64,000 bases of DNA, taken from NCBI RefSeq assembly GCF_036607905.1, contig NZ_CP144555.1, positions 6,200,001 to 6,264,000 of the forward strand, in the 5' to 3' direction. Every line of letters begins with the position of its first letter. Positions within the stretch are counted from its first letter, which is position 1. A program made the position numbers and the translations under genes. This stretch comes from Streptomyces sp. SCSIO 75703. GTDB lineage: Bacteria > Actinomycetota > Actinomycetes > Streptomycetales > Streptomycetaceae. The notes below the pieces were generated by a model. That model had not been told where the DNA came from, did not search any database, and worked only from the letters and a program-made list of their open reading frames with translations. Positions 52,546 to 61,237 of this stretch are shown in pieces.

Positions 52546-52581
52546 CGGGCGCCCCCGGGCGTGCCGGGAAAGAGACGCGGC

Positions 52582-55026
52582 TCAGGGCCGTTGCGGGAGG
52601 TCCTCCGTGTAGAGCAGGGTCAGGTCGTCCGTGTTCGGGTCGGACAACTGCGCGACCCGGCTGGCGTGCCGCTCCACCATCGCCTCGAAGGTCTGGCGCG
52701 CGGTGCGGCCGTTGCCGAAGGCCGGACCCTTGGGGATCTCCACGAAGTACTCGGTCAGGGCCTTCGCCGTGTCCTCGGCGAGCCGGTACTCGTGCTCCTC
52801 GGCCTGCTGCTCCACGATCCGCAGCAGTTCCTCGGGACCGTAGTCGTCGAAGGTGATGGTCCGGGAGAAGCGCGACGCCACGCCCGGGTTGACGGTCAGG
52901 AACCGCTCCATCTCCGCCGTGTACCCGGCGACGATGACCACGACCGAGTCCCGGTGGTCCTCCATCAGCTTCACCAGCGTGTCGATGGCCTCCTTGCCGA
53001 AGTCCCGGCCGGCGTCCTCGGGCGAGAGCGCGTACGCCTCGTCGATGAAGAGCACGCCCCCGTGCGCCCGCTGGAACGCCTCCTGGGTGCGGATCGCCGT
53101 GGAGCCGATGTGCTCGCCGACCAGGTCGACCCGGGACACCTCCACGAGGTGGCCCTTCTCCAGCACGCCGAGCGAGGCGAGTATCTCGCCGTAGAGCCGG
53201 GCGACCGTCGTCTTGCCGGTGCCGGGCGAGCCGGTGAAGACCAGGTGCCGCTTGACCGAGGCGGCCTTCAGCCCGGCCCGCTGCCGGCGCCGGCCCACCT
53301 CGATCATGTCGGTCAGCGCCCGGACCTCCCGCTTCACGCTGTCCAGGCCCACCAGCGCGTCCAGTTCGCCGAGCACGTCCGTGGAGGTGCGGGCGGGCTG
53401 CGCGGGGCCGGCCTCCGGCGCCGGGGCTTCGGACGCGGTGTCGCGCCGGCCGGGGATCGCGCTCAGCAGCCCGCCGGTGGACGGGCTCACCGCCTGCGGG
53501 GCCGTCTCCCGCGCCGGCGCGGGAGCGGACAGGCCGCCGGACTCGTCGCTGGTGCAGTCCTCGACCAGGGGCCCCGCCTCCGTGCCGGAGCCCGGACCGC
53601 CCTCGGCGAACTCGAAGCCGCCGCGCGCGCAGCGCTCCGTACGGCACTTGCGGAGCGTGCTGCGGCAGCCGTCGATCACGTGGAAGCCGTAGCCGGCGCT
53701 GCCGGTGACCCGGCAGTCGACGAAGGTGCCGCGACCGCCGGCCGACACGTAGACGCCCGCCTCCGAGGGGGACTCGACCGTACAGCGCTCGATGGTGGGA
53801 TCGGCGCCCTTGGTGACGATCACGCCGGTGCGGTTGCCCTCCAGGGTGCAGTTGTTGAGGGTGCCGCCGCTGCCGTGGTCGCGGAACCAGGCGCCCGTCG
53901 CGGCGTCCCGGACGCGGCAGTCGTCGAGTTGGGCGGTGGCGCCGTCGCTCACCGACACGGCGGTGTTGCGGACCTGGGAGAGGTCGCTGTCGACGACGTC
54001 CACGCGGGAGCCGCGGTCCAGGACGAACAGGGCGTCCGGCACGTCGTGCACCCGGCAGGAGTCGAGGACCGCGGTCGCGCCGTCGCTGATCCACACCGCC
54101 GGGTAGTCGCCGGTGGAGTCGGAGATCTCGCACTCGTGGGCGTCCACGCGGGTGCCCGGGTCCCACACCGACAGGCCGTTGCGGCCGAACTGCCGCACGG
54201 TGGTGCGGGTCAGGGTGAGCACGGAGCGCGAGCGCAGGTCGACCGCGTTCTCCGGGATGTCGTGGATGCGGCAGTCGGCGAGCGTGAGCACGGCGTCGGT
54301 GTCGAGGGTGACGCCGTCCGCGGTGGTGCGGTGCACGGCGCAGTCCGTGAGGTGGGCCGTGGCCCTGGCGCTGACCTGCACGCCGCTGCCCCGCACCTCG
54401 TAGATCTCGCAGCCCACCGCCTCCAGCGCGGAGTGCTCGCCGGTCGCCGTCATCCCGGAACCGGCGGCGTGGTGCACGCGGCAGCGTTCGAGCCGGGGAT
54501 GCGCGCCGGAGCGCACGGCGACGCCCGCCTGCCCGGCGGAGAGCACCTCGCACTCCTCGAACACCCCGCCCCCGCCGTCCACGACGGCGATGCCGACACC
54601 GGCCGGGTTGTCCACGGTGCACCGCCGCACGGTCGGCCGCGCGCTGCCGCGCACCTCGATGCCGGCCGCGGACCGTGTGACCACCCGCACGTCCAGCAGT
54701 TCCGGTGTGCCCTCCTCGACGAGCAGCGCGGGCGCCGTCGCGTCCTGGCCCTCCACGTGCAGGTCCTGGATGACCGCCGAGGCCCGCACGGTCAGCGGCA
54801 CGCCGTCGGAGGGCGCGATCCGCACCGAGCCGTGGGCCCCCTCCGGCCCGCGCAGGGTCACCGCCCGCGTGACCACGAGGTTCTCGCGGTAGGTGCCGGG
54901 GTTGACGGTGAGCACGTCACCGTCGGCCGCGGCCTCCAGGGCGGCGGCGAGCGATGCGTACTCACCCGTGCGGCGCCGCCACCGCGAGGTGCCGGTGTGC
55001 GTCACCTGGACCGTGCCCTGTGCCAT
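52582..55026 (-). CDS. Right-handed beta-helix / AAA+ (CbxX-SpoVK type) fusion
   Basis: An 814-residue protein. Residues about 20-470 are a right-handed parallel beta-helix made of some 18-20 coils of about 22 residues (units such as TVRRCTVDNPAGVGIAVVDG), the kind that binds polysaccharides or forms stalks. An Ala/Pro linker (470-545) leads to an AAA+ ATPase of the CbbX/SpoVK/EccA type: Walker A GSPGTGKTT (near 598), Walker B GGVLFIDEAYAL (near 650), sensor regions after it. ATG 55026 is its start. It has no signal peptide and is therefore cytoplasmic. EccA-like ATPases act in type VII secretion, but no esx gene is near. Confidence 0.85.
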   Translation of the reverse strand: MAQGTVQVTHTGTSRWRRRTGEYASLAAALEAAADGDVLTVNPGTYRENLVVTRAVTLRGPEGAHGSVRIAPSDGVPLTVRASAVIQDLHVEGQDATAPALLVEEGTPELLDVRVVTRSAAGIEVRGSARPTVRRCTVDNPAGVGIAVVDGGGGVFEECEVLSAGQAGVAVRSGAHPRLERCRVHHAAGSGMTATGEHSALEAVGCEIYEVRGSGVQVSARATAHLTDCAVHRTTADGVTLDTDAVLTLADCRIHDIPENAVDLRSRSVLTLTRTTVRQFGRNGLSVWDPGTRVDAHECEISDSTGDYPAVWISDGATAVLDSCRVHDVPDALFVLDRGSRVDVVDSDLSQVRNTAVSVSDGATAQLDDCRVRDAATGAWFRDHGSGGTLNNCTLEGNRTGVIVTKGADPTIERCTVESPSEAGVYVSAGGRGTFVDCRVTGSAGYGFHVIDGCRSTLRKCRTERCARGGFEFAEGGPGSGTEAGPLVEDCTSDESGGLSAPAPARETAPQAVSPSTGGLLSAIPGRRDTASEAPAPEAGPAQPARTSTDVLGELDALVGLDSVKREVRALTDMIEVGRRRQRAGLKAASVKRHLVFTGSPGTGKTTVARLYGEILASLGVLEKGHLVEVSRVDLVGEHIGSTAIRTQEAFQRAHGGVLFIDEAYALSPEDAGRDFGKEAIDTLVKLMEDHRDSVVVIVAGYTAEMERFLTVNPGVASRFSRTITFDDYGPEELLRIVEQQAEEHEYRLAEDTAKALTEYFVEIPKGPAFGNGRTARQTFEAMVERHASRVAQLSDPNTDDLTLLYTEDLPQRP

Positions 55027-55252
55027 GGCGCTGCTCTGCCCCCACCTCGTCGTACTGATGGTTTGTCCGCCTGCGGGACCGTGGTGTCCGGTGCCGGGGG
55101 ACGGCCGTGTCCGGCCCGCAGCCGGCGCACGTCCGCGCCGCTCGGCACGGAGGTGCCCGGCGGCCGTCGTCCGCGCGGGCCGCCACCGGTCGGTTCGGCC
55201 GGTCCACCGTAGCGTGCGCGCGGGCCGTGGGTTGACCGGAGGGCGAAGCCCG

Positions 55253-55858
55253 CTAGCTGTTGCTCCCGGTCCGGCCCCAGTCCGGGCCCACCCGGTCCCA
55301 CTCCTGGTCCCAACGCGCGTACCGGCTGCGGACCATGCGCCACAGCACGAGCCGCCGGGCGCCTTCGACGAGGGCGGCGGCCCCGAGGGCGGCGCCGATG
55401 CCGGCGAGCACGGCGTGGGTGGTGGCGGTGGCGGTGTCCATCGGGCGGGCCACCGCCCGGCCCTGGGCGTCCGTCCAGATCGGGAAGCGGTCGCCGCCGC
55501 GCGGGCGGTCGAGGGTGGACAGGACGGGGCCCTCGTGCCCGGTCCCGTCCGGCGCCGTCCAGCGGGCGACGACATGGCTGCGCGGGTCGGTGGCGGTGGC
55601 CCGCTCCGGGTCGACGTTGAGCGGTGAACGCCCCAGTTCCCGGACGACGGTGGCGGTCACCTCGTACCGGGTGGCGTTCTGCGCGCGGACCGAGCGGGTC
55701 ATGGCGTCCTGCGCCGCGCCGCCGACGAGGAGGCCGGTCAGCGGGACCAGGAAGAGGATCAGCAGCAGGCCCGTCAGGGCGACCCAGGACTCGGCCAGGT
55801 CGGTCGGGCGGCACAGCGGATTGCGCCGCCAGTGCCACAGGCCCCTGATCGCCCCCAC
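55253..55858 (-). CDS. Rv1733c family membrane protein
   Basis: A 201-residue protein with two transmembrane helices (about 25-48 and 148-168) flanking an outer domain of about 100 residues (RYEVTATVVRELG, VVARWTAPDGTGHEGPV, GDRFPIWTDAQGR). This layout and sequence match the mycobacterial Rv1733c family, whose function is unknown. The start GTG 55858 has GGGAGAGG at 5 nt. The order IRGLWHWRRNPLCRPTDLAESWVAL at the N-terminus is typical for the family. Confidence 0.82.
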   Translation of the reverse strand: MGAIRGLWHWRRNPLCRPTDLAESWVALTGLLLILFLVPLTGLLVGGAAQDAMTRSVRAQNATRYEVTATVVRELGRSPLNVDPERATATDPRSHVVARWTAPDGTGHEGPVLSTLDRPRGGDRFPIWTDAQGRAVARPMDTATATTHAVLAGIGAALGAAALVEGARRLVLWRMVRSRYARWDQEWDRVGPDWGRTGSNS

Positions 55859-56392
55859 GGTCGCCTCTCCCTCCCGCTGCCGCCGTCCCCGTAGGAGCCC
55901 GTCGTCCCGCGCGAGGGCGGGAGGGTACGGCGGGACCTCGCGGCGAGGTCTCCCGACCGGGCTCTCATACGTCTCTCATACCGTCCAACGCCCCGCCTCC
56001 GCCCGGCATTCCCGGAAAACGGCCCCGTGGGGGAGACACACGTCACTCGGTGGACCGTTCGCGGGGGAGGCCGTGGCAGAGAGGGGCCGACGGTCCGTCG
56101 GCGAGGCGAGCCCGGTCCCGGCGTGCGTGCGGGGTCCCGCGGACGGGCGGCCCGAAGCCGCCGCCGGGCGGTGCCACGGCGGCGGCTTCGGGCGGGTACC
56201 GCTCCGGCCGACGACCCCCCGTCGTCGGCCGGCGTCCGGCGGCGCTCCCCGCCCGGCTCCCGCGCACGCCGCGACGGCCTCCCGGGCGCGGGGCACCGCG
56301 AGGCCGCGGTCCGGCGGCCTGGACCGGCCGGACCGCGCTCCCCTGGGTGTCACGGTGCCGTGGGCGTCAGCGGCAGTGCGCGGGGGAGCGGC
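55859..56392. other. Non-coding gap
   Basis: No gene is seen; very GC-rich frames are Arg/Gly shadows. It contains a 15-bp perfect hairpin (listed separately) and the upstream signals of the Rv1733c-like gene. Confidence 0.45.
56151..56192. terminator. Terminator-like hairpin
   Basis: CCCGAAGCCGCCGCC (56151-56165) pairs perfectly with 56178-56192; 12-nt loop. Probably ends the DUF6643-like transcript coming from the right. Confidence 0.6.
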
Positions 56393-56839
56393 TCAGTAGC
56401 CGCGGTACTGCTGGTTGTTGTACGGGTCCTGGTACGGCGCGGGGGCCGGCCGGGGCGCGGCCGGCCGCATCGCCTCGTACCCCGCCGGGCCGGGCGCCAT
56501 CGGGCGCGGCGGCTGCGGCATCTGCTGCGGGGCCGGGTAGCCCCGCGGGGCGGCGGCCTGCTGCGGTATGTAGGCGGCGGGTGCCTGCTGGAGCGGGGCC
56601 GGATGCGGCATCTGCTGCGGGTAGCCGTAGGCCGGCGGCTGGGACGGGCCCGAGGGGAGCGCGGGCAGGGCCGAGGGGAGCGCGGGCAGGTGACTGCTCG
56701 GCGGCTCGTACGCGGCGGGGACCCGGATCGGGGCGATCTGCGGGGTGCCCCGCTCGGCCACGAGCGAGTCGTAGATCGGGGTGTCCGGGAAGGAGGCGGA
56801 GTAGTAGCCGCCGCCATAAGTGGAGCGGGGGGAGGTCAT
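56393..56839 (-). CDS. Pro/Gln/Tyr-rich DUF6643-like protein
   Basis: A 148-residue low-complexity protein. It opens with TSPRSTYGGGYYSASFPDTPIYDSLVAERGTPQIAPIRVP, the part that I match from memory to DUF6643; the rest is Pro, Ala, Gln and Tyr (YPQQMP repeats, ending QDPYNNQQYRGY). Such proteins are intrinsically disordered and may condense or bind the wall. The start could be ATG 56839 or 56845; both lie right after a TTAACT hexamer with no ribosome site. It is divergent from the TerD gene across an unusually AT-rich gap. Confidence 0.72.
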   Translation of the reverse strand: MTSPRSTYGGGYYSASFPDTPIYDSLVAERGTPQIAPIRVPAAYEPPSSHLPALPSALPALPSGPSQPPAYGYPQQMPHPAPLQQAPAAYIPQQAAAPRGYPAPQQMPQPPRPMAPGPAGYEAMRPAAPRPAPAPYQDPYNNQQYRGY

Positions 56840-57128
56840 GGCCATAAGTTAAGCCCACGATGTGCTGGTTGGGGAGACCGACAAGACGGTTGTTTTGCCG
56901 GTGCGCGACACCCTGGTATCCCTAATTCGAGTGAAATCCCGAAAAAGGGGCAACAGAAAAGGCGTTCTTGTTGTATTGGCCAAGTGTCGGGGACGTTACC
57001 GGGAGTTGTCGAGCCCCCTTCCCGGGCCGCCGGTGAACGGCGCGCGGCGGGGGAATAGGTTGGTCGCGCACACACTGGACGAACCGCCGGGACGCCAACC
57101 GGTGCGGTGACACGTGATGGGGGCGGAC

Positions 57129-58415
57129 ATGTCGATGGCCAAAGGGTCCAACACGCCGGTGCCGACGACGGCGCTGCGGGTCGAGCTGGGCTGGAGGACG
57201 GGCCCCGGGGTACCGGACGCGGACGCCTCGGCGCTGCTCCTGGTCGGCGGACGGGTCCGCTCCGACGCGGACTTCGTCTTCTACAACCAGCCGGCGCACT
57301 CCTCCGGCGCGGTGCGGCACGAGGGCAAGCGGGACGCCGGCGGGCGGGTGACCGACACCCTCGTCGTCGACCTCGCCCGCGTGGAACCCGCGATCGAGAC
57401 GGTGATCCTCGCGGCCTCCTCCGACGGCGGTTCCTTCGGACAGGTCCCCGATCTCTACATCGAGGTACGGGACGCGGCCGGCGACACGGTCCAGGCCCGT
57501 TTCGACAATCCGGGCGCCACCGTCGAGACGGCCTTCGTCCTCGGCGAGTTCTACCGCCGGCAGGGCGCGTGGAAATTCCGCGCCGTGGGCCAGGGTTACG
57601 ACACCGGACTGGCGGGCCTCGCCACCGACTACGGCATCACCGTGGACGAGCCGCAGCACACCCCGCCCGTCGCCCCTGTCGCGGCCCCCGCCCCCGCGCA
57701 GCCCGCGCCCCCGCCGCCCGCGGCACCCCCGGCCGCCGCCGTCGCACCCCCGCCCCCGGCCGCGCCTCCCGCGCCGGTACGGCTGACCAAGGTGACGCTG
57801 ACCAAGGCGGCGCCGTCCGTCTCGCTGACCAAACAGGGCGGCACCTCGGGCGCCCTGCGCGTCAACCTCAACTGGGAGACGCGCAAGCAGTTCTCCGGCT
57901 GGGGCCGCAAACTCGGCCGGGCCGTCGCCCAGCACAACGACCTCGACCTCGACCTGTGCTGCCTCTACGAACTCGCCGACGGCAGCAAGGGCGTCGTCCA
58001 GGCCCTCGGCAACGCCTTCGGCTCGCTGCACCGGCCGCCCTACATCCACCTCGACGGCGACGACCGCACCGGAGCCGTCGAGAGCGGCGAGAACCTCACC
58101 GTCAACCTCGACCACCTGCGGGACTTCCGCCGCATCCTGGTCTTCGTCACCATCTACGAAGGCGCCCGCTCCTTCGCCGACCTGCACGCCACCGTCACCC
58201 TCCGGCCCCAGAACGGCGCCCCCGTCGACTTCTCGCTCGACGAGTGCACGGTCCCCTCCACGGTCTGCGCGCTCGCCCTGATCACCAACACCGGCAACGA
58301 CCTCGTCGTCCAGCGCGAGGCCCGCTACCTGGTGCCCGAACGGGGCGTCAGCCCCCAGCGGACCATCGACCGCGCCTACGGCTGGGGCATGAACTGGACC
58401 CCCGGCCGCAAGTGA
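57129..58415 (+). CDS. TerD family protein with two TerD-like domains
   Basis: A 428-residue protein of the tellurite-resistance / stress TerD family. Domain 1 (about 8-180) has DADFVFYNQPAHSSGAVRHEG and TVILAASSDGGSFGQV; a Pro/Ala linker (185-225) leads to domain 2 (about 230-428), with LDLDLCCLYELADGSKGVVQALG, HLDGDDRTG and the acidic loops that bind Ca2+ in the family. The second domain ends with the typical RYLVPERGVS...YGWGMNWTPGRK. ATG 57129 has a GGGGG site; a few start codons are near. No other ter genes lie here, so the role is probably general stress or membrane signalling. Confidence 0.88.
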   Translation: MSMAKGSNTPVPTTALRVELGWRTGPGVPDADASALLLVGGRVRSDADFVFYNQPAHSSGAVRHEGKRDAGGRVTDTLVVDLARVEPAIETVILAASSDGGSFGQVPDLYIEVRDAAGDTVQARFDNPGATVETAFVLGEFYRRQGAWKFRAVGQGYDTGLAGLATDYGITVDEPQHTPPVAPVAAPAPAQPAPPPPAAPPAAAVAPPPPAAPPAPVRLTKVTLTKAAPSVSLTKQGGTSGALRVNLNWETRKQFSGWGRKLGRAVAQHNDLDLDLCCLYELADGSKGVVQALGNAFGSLHRPPYIHLDGDDRTGAVESGENLTVNLDHLRDFRRILVFVTIYEGARSFADLHATVTLRPQNGAPVDFSLDECTVPSTVCALALITNTGNDLVVQREARYLVPERGVSPQRTIDRAYGWGMNWTPGRK

Positions 58416-58434
58416 CGCCGCGCCGGCCGGACGC

Positions 58435-59622
58435 TCAGCCCTCCTCGGGAACGGCGTCCGGCCGCGCGTAGGTCCGCCCCTTCCACGCCGCCCCGCGGCC
58501 CTGGTGATGCCGCACCGCCGAGTCCACCGTCATCAGCAGGTAGAGGAACGCGGTGAAGGGCAGCAGCGGGGCCTGCCACAACGGCTGCCGGTAGTAGCGC
58601 AGCATCGGCGCGTACGTCCCCGCCATCACCAGCCACGCCGCCCCGCCGCACCCCGCGGTCACCGCGTTCCCCGTGGCGAGCCCCGCCACCAGCGCCACCG
58701 GCGGCACCAGGTACACCAGCGCCAGACCGGCCACCGTCGCCGCCAGCACCGCCGGACTGTGCCGCAACTGCGCGTACGCGCTGCGCGCGACCATGCTCCA
58801 CAGATCGGCGAGGCGCGGATAGGGACGCACGCTGTCCACTCCCTCGGCCAGCCCCAGCCACACCCGGCCGCCGGCCCCCTGGACGGCGCGGGCCAGGGCG
58901 ACGTCGTCGATGACCGCGTGCCGGATCGCGTCCGGGATCCGCGCCCGTGCCGCGGTCCCGGCCCGCAGCAGCACACAGCCGCCCGCCGCCGCCACCGTCC
59001 GCGAGCCGGGCCGCCCGATCCGGCGGAAGGGGTAGAGCTGCGCGAAGAAGTAGACGAACGCCGGCACCACCAGCCGCTCCCAGCCGCTCTCCACCCGCAG
59101 CCGGGCCATCTGCGAGACCACGTCGAACCCCCCGGCCTCCGCCCCCGCCACCAGCCGGCGCAGGCCGTCCGGCGCGTGCGCGATGTCGGCGTCCGTCAGC
59201 AGCAGGTACTCGGGATCACGCGCGCGGGCCAGCGCGATCCCGTGCCGCACCGCCCACAGCTTGCCCGTCCACCCCGCCGGCGGCTCCCCCGGCGAACCGA
59301 CGGTGAGCGGCAGCCCGCCCCGCTCCCGCGCCAGCGCGCGCGCCAGGTCCCCGGTGCCGTCCGCGCTGCCGTCGTCGACGAGGAAGACCTCCGCCCGCCC
59401 CGGGTACTCCTGCGCCAGCACAGAGGGCAGGCTGCGGGGCAGCACCCCCGCCTCGTCACGGGCCGGCACCACCACGCACACCGGCGGCCAGACCTCCGGT
59501 TCCCCACCCTCCGGGGGCAGGCGCACGTCCGTGCGCCAGAAGAACCCCTGGGCGAGCAGCAGCCACAGCCAGGCGGCGAGTGACGCGGCGGATACGACGG
59601 AAGTCCACACGGAGGCGTTCAC
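58435..59622 (-). CDS. Family 2 glycosyltransferase (HpnB-like)
   Basis: A 395-residue membrane glycosyltransferase. One N-terminal helix (10-28) is followed by the GT-A domain: VCVVVPARDEAGVLPRSL, FLVDDGSADGTGDLA, LLLTDADIAH (DxD metal site) and the later VIDDVALARAVQGAGG. Three to four C-terminal helices (about 290-370) anchor it. It resembles HpnB-type enzymes linked to hopanoid loci, but no hopanoid gene is seen here. GTG 59622 lies 6 nt after a minus-strand CACACT and is probably leaderless. The acceptor is unknown. Confidence 0.85.
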   Translation of the reverse strand: MNASVWTSVVSAASLAAWLWLLLAQGFFWRTDVRLPPEGGEPEVWPPVCVVVPARDEAGVLPRSLPSVLAQEYPGRAEVFLVDDGSADGTGDLARALARERGGLPLTVGSPGEPPAGWTGKLWAVRHGIALARARDPEYLLLTDADIAHAPDGLRRLVAGAEAGGFDVVSQMARLRVESGWERLVVPAFVYFFAQLYPFRRIGRPGSRTVAAAGGCVLLRAGTAARARIPDAIRHAVIDDVALARAVQGAGGRVWLGLAEGVDSVRPYPRLADLWSMVARSAYAQLRHSPAVLAATVAGLALVYLVPPVALVAGLATGNAVTAGCGGAAWLVMAGTYAPMLRYYRQPLWQAPLLPFTAFLYLLMTVDSAVRHHQGRGAAWKGRTYARPDAVPEEG

Positions 59623-59628
59623 GTGCGT

Positions 59629-59673
59629 AGTGTGCCCCACGGCACCGGCCCCGGCCCGCTCATCGTCTAAGGT
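59629..59673. promoter_or_regulatory. Divergent leaderless promoters
   Basis: Within the 57-bp gap, minus-strand CACACT (59629-59634) stands 6 nt before GTG 59622, and plus-strand TAAGGT (59668-59673) stands 6 nt before GTG 59680. Neither gene has a Shine-Dalgarno site. Confidence 0.55.
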
Positions 59674-59679
59674 GGCCGG

Positions 59680-60465
59680 GTGAAGATCGCGCTCATGGAC
59701 TCCGGAATCGGCCTGCTGGCGGCCACCACCGCGGTACGGCGCCTGCGACCGGACGCCGATCTCATCCTCTCCATGGACCCCGACGGCATGCCCTGGGGCC
59801 CGCGCACCCCCGAGGACCTGACCGCCCGCGCGCTCGCCGTCGCCGAGGCCGCCGCCGCGCACCGGCCGGACGCCCTCATCGTCGGCTGCAACACCGCCAC
59901 CGTCCACGCCCTGCCCACCCTGCGCACCCGCCTCGAACCGGGACTTCCCGTCGTCGGCACCGTCCCGGCGATCAAGCCCGCCGCGGCCGGCGGCGGCCCC
60001 GTCGCCATCTGGGCCACCCCGGCCACCACCGGCAGCCCCTACCAGCGCGGGCTCATCGCCGACTTCGCCGGCGACACCCGGGTCACCGAGGTCCCCTGCC
60101 CCGGCCTCGCCGAGGCCGTCGAGCACGCCGACGAGCCCGCGATCACCGCCGCCGTGGCCGCGGCGGCCGCCCTGACCCCGGCCGACACCACCACCGTCGT
60201 CCTCGGCTGCACCCACTACGAACTGGTCGCCGACCGCATCCGCGCCGCCCTGCGCCGCCCCGGCGGGGACCGCCTCGTCCTGCACGGCTCGGCCGGCGCC
60301 GTCGCCGCCCAGGCGCTGCGCCGCATCGGCGCCGCCCCCCGGCCCGACGCCCCCGCCCGCGGCACCCTCACGGTGCTGCGCAGCGGACGGCAGGGCACCC
60401 TCCCCGAGGCCGCCCTGGCCTACGAGGAGGGCCGGCTCCTCGGCGCCGTCACCCCCGCCGGCTGA
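59680..60465 (+). CDS. Aspartate/glutamate racemase family protein (MurI-like)
   Basis: A 261-residue cofactor-free racemase. The catalytic cysteines are Cys70 in VGCNTATV and Cys177 in LGCTHYEL, and the N-terminal strand has MDSGIG (Asp7, Ser8) as in glutamate racemase. The enzyme interconverts L- and D-glutamate or aspartate; the glutamate form supplies D-Glu for peptidoglycan. Streptomyces usually carry a housekeeping murI elsewhere, so this may be a paralogue. The GTG start is leaderless. It is divergent from the glycosyltransferase. Confidence 0.87.
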   Translation: MKIALMDSGIGLLAATTAVRRLRPDADLILSMDPDGMPWGPRTPEDLTARALAVAEAAAAHRPDALIVGCNTATVHALPTLRTRLEPGLPVVGTVPAIKPAAAGGGPVAIWATPATTGSPYQRGLIADFAGDTRVTEVPCPGLAEAVEHADEPAITAAVAAAAALTPADTTTVVLGCTHYELVADRIRAALRRPGGDRLVLHGSAGAVAAQALRRIGAAPRPDAPARGTLTVLRSGRQGTLPEAALAYEEGRLLGAVTPAG

Positions 60466-60525
60466 CCGCCGCCCGGTCGGACCAGCCGCCCCGCGCGACG
60501 AGGTACCCACCCGGCGAAAGCTGAG

Positions 60526-60531
60526 TACCTT
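60526..60531 (+). promoter_or_regulatory. -10 element, leaderless DUF3093 gene
   Basis: TACCTT, then 6 nt, then ATG 60538; no ribosome site. Confidence 0.5.
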
Positions 60532-60537
60532 GGTGCC

Positions 60538-61080
60538 ATGAGGCATCGCCCCGCCGGGAACGCCCCCCGCTCCGACGTCTGGACCGGCCGTGCCACCAAC
60601 CGCGTCCAGTGGCTGCTGGCGCTGATCGGCGCCGCCTGCCTGGCGCTCGGCATCACCCTCGCCGTCGACTCCGCCTGGGACTCCGGCGTCGCCCCCCTCA
60701 CGATGGCCGTCGTGGGCTGCATCGCCGCGGGGCTTCTCGTCCTCTTCGGCACCCTCGCCTTCGTCCACGTGGCGCTGCGCGTCGACGAGGAGTGCCTCGA
60801 AGTGCGCTGCGGACACATCGGCCTCCCCCGCCGCCGCATCCCCCTGGCCCACGTCGCCGTCGCCGAGTTCGCCCCGCACGTCACCCCCCGCCACTGGGGC
60901 GGCTGGGGGTACCGCTGGCGGCCCGAGAAGGGCACCGCCGTCGTCGTCCGACGCGGCGAGGGACTGATCCTGAGACTCTGGGACGGGCACACCTTCACCG
61001 TCACCGTCGACGACGCCGAGGCGGCCGTCCAGGTCATCAAGGACCGCCTCCGGCCCAAACCCGTCGGCCGGACGTCCTGA
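60538..61080 (+). CDS. DUF3093-like membrane protein
   Basis: A 180-residue protein with two transmembrane helices (about 23-44 and 52-76) and a PH-like soluble domain (80-175: LEVRCGHIGLPRRRIPLAHVAVAEF, WGGWGYRWRPEKGTAVVVRRGEGLILRL). The WG-WGYR motif is conserved in DUF3093-type actinobacterial proteins, of unknown function. The start is set by the leaderless promoter. It stands between the racemase and Lnt genes on the same strand, with separate promoters for each. Confidence 0.82.
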   Translation: MRHRPAGNAPRSDVWTGRATNRVQWLLALIGAACLALGITLAVDSAWDSGVAPLTMAVVGCIAAGLLVLFGTLAFVHVALRVDEECLEVRCGHIGLPRRRIPLAHVAVAEFAPHVTPRHWGGWGYRWRPEKGTAVVVRRGEGLILRLWDGHTFTVTVDDAEAAVQVIKDRLRPKPVGRTS

Positions 61081-61225
61081 CCCGGCCGCGACACGCCGGG
61101 CCGGGACCCCTCTGCCCGCCGGCCGGTCCCCGGGCGTGTCGTCCGCCGACCGCCCCCTCGCCCGTCACGCGGCGTCACGGACGCTGGCCGCCCGGCCGCG
61201 TTGCGGGCGGCGGCGTCACCCGCCG

Positions 61226-61231
61226 TAGACT
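61226..61231 (+). promoter_or_regulatory. -10 element, leaderless lnt gene
   Basis: TAGACT, then 6 nt, then GTG 61238; no ribosome site. Confidence 0.6.
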
Positions 61232-61237
61232 CCCGGG

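Noticed and set aside
52582..55026. EccA of a type VII secretion locus
   Set aside because: The AAA+ domain is similar, but no esx, eccB, eccC, eccD, eccE or mycP gene is near and the N-terminal part is a beta-helix, not TPR.
57660..57780. Pro/Ala tandem repeats in the TerD gene as a DNA repeat
   Set aside because: They encode a flexible linker between two domains; nothing beyond codon repetition is seen.
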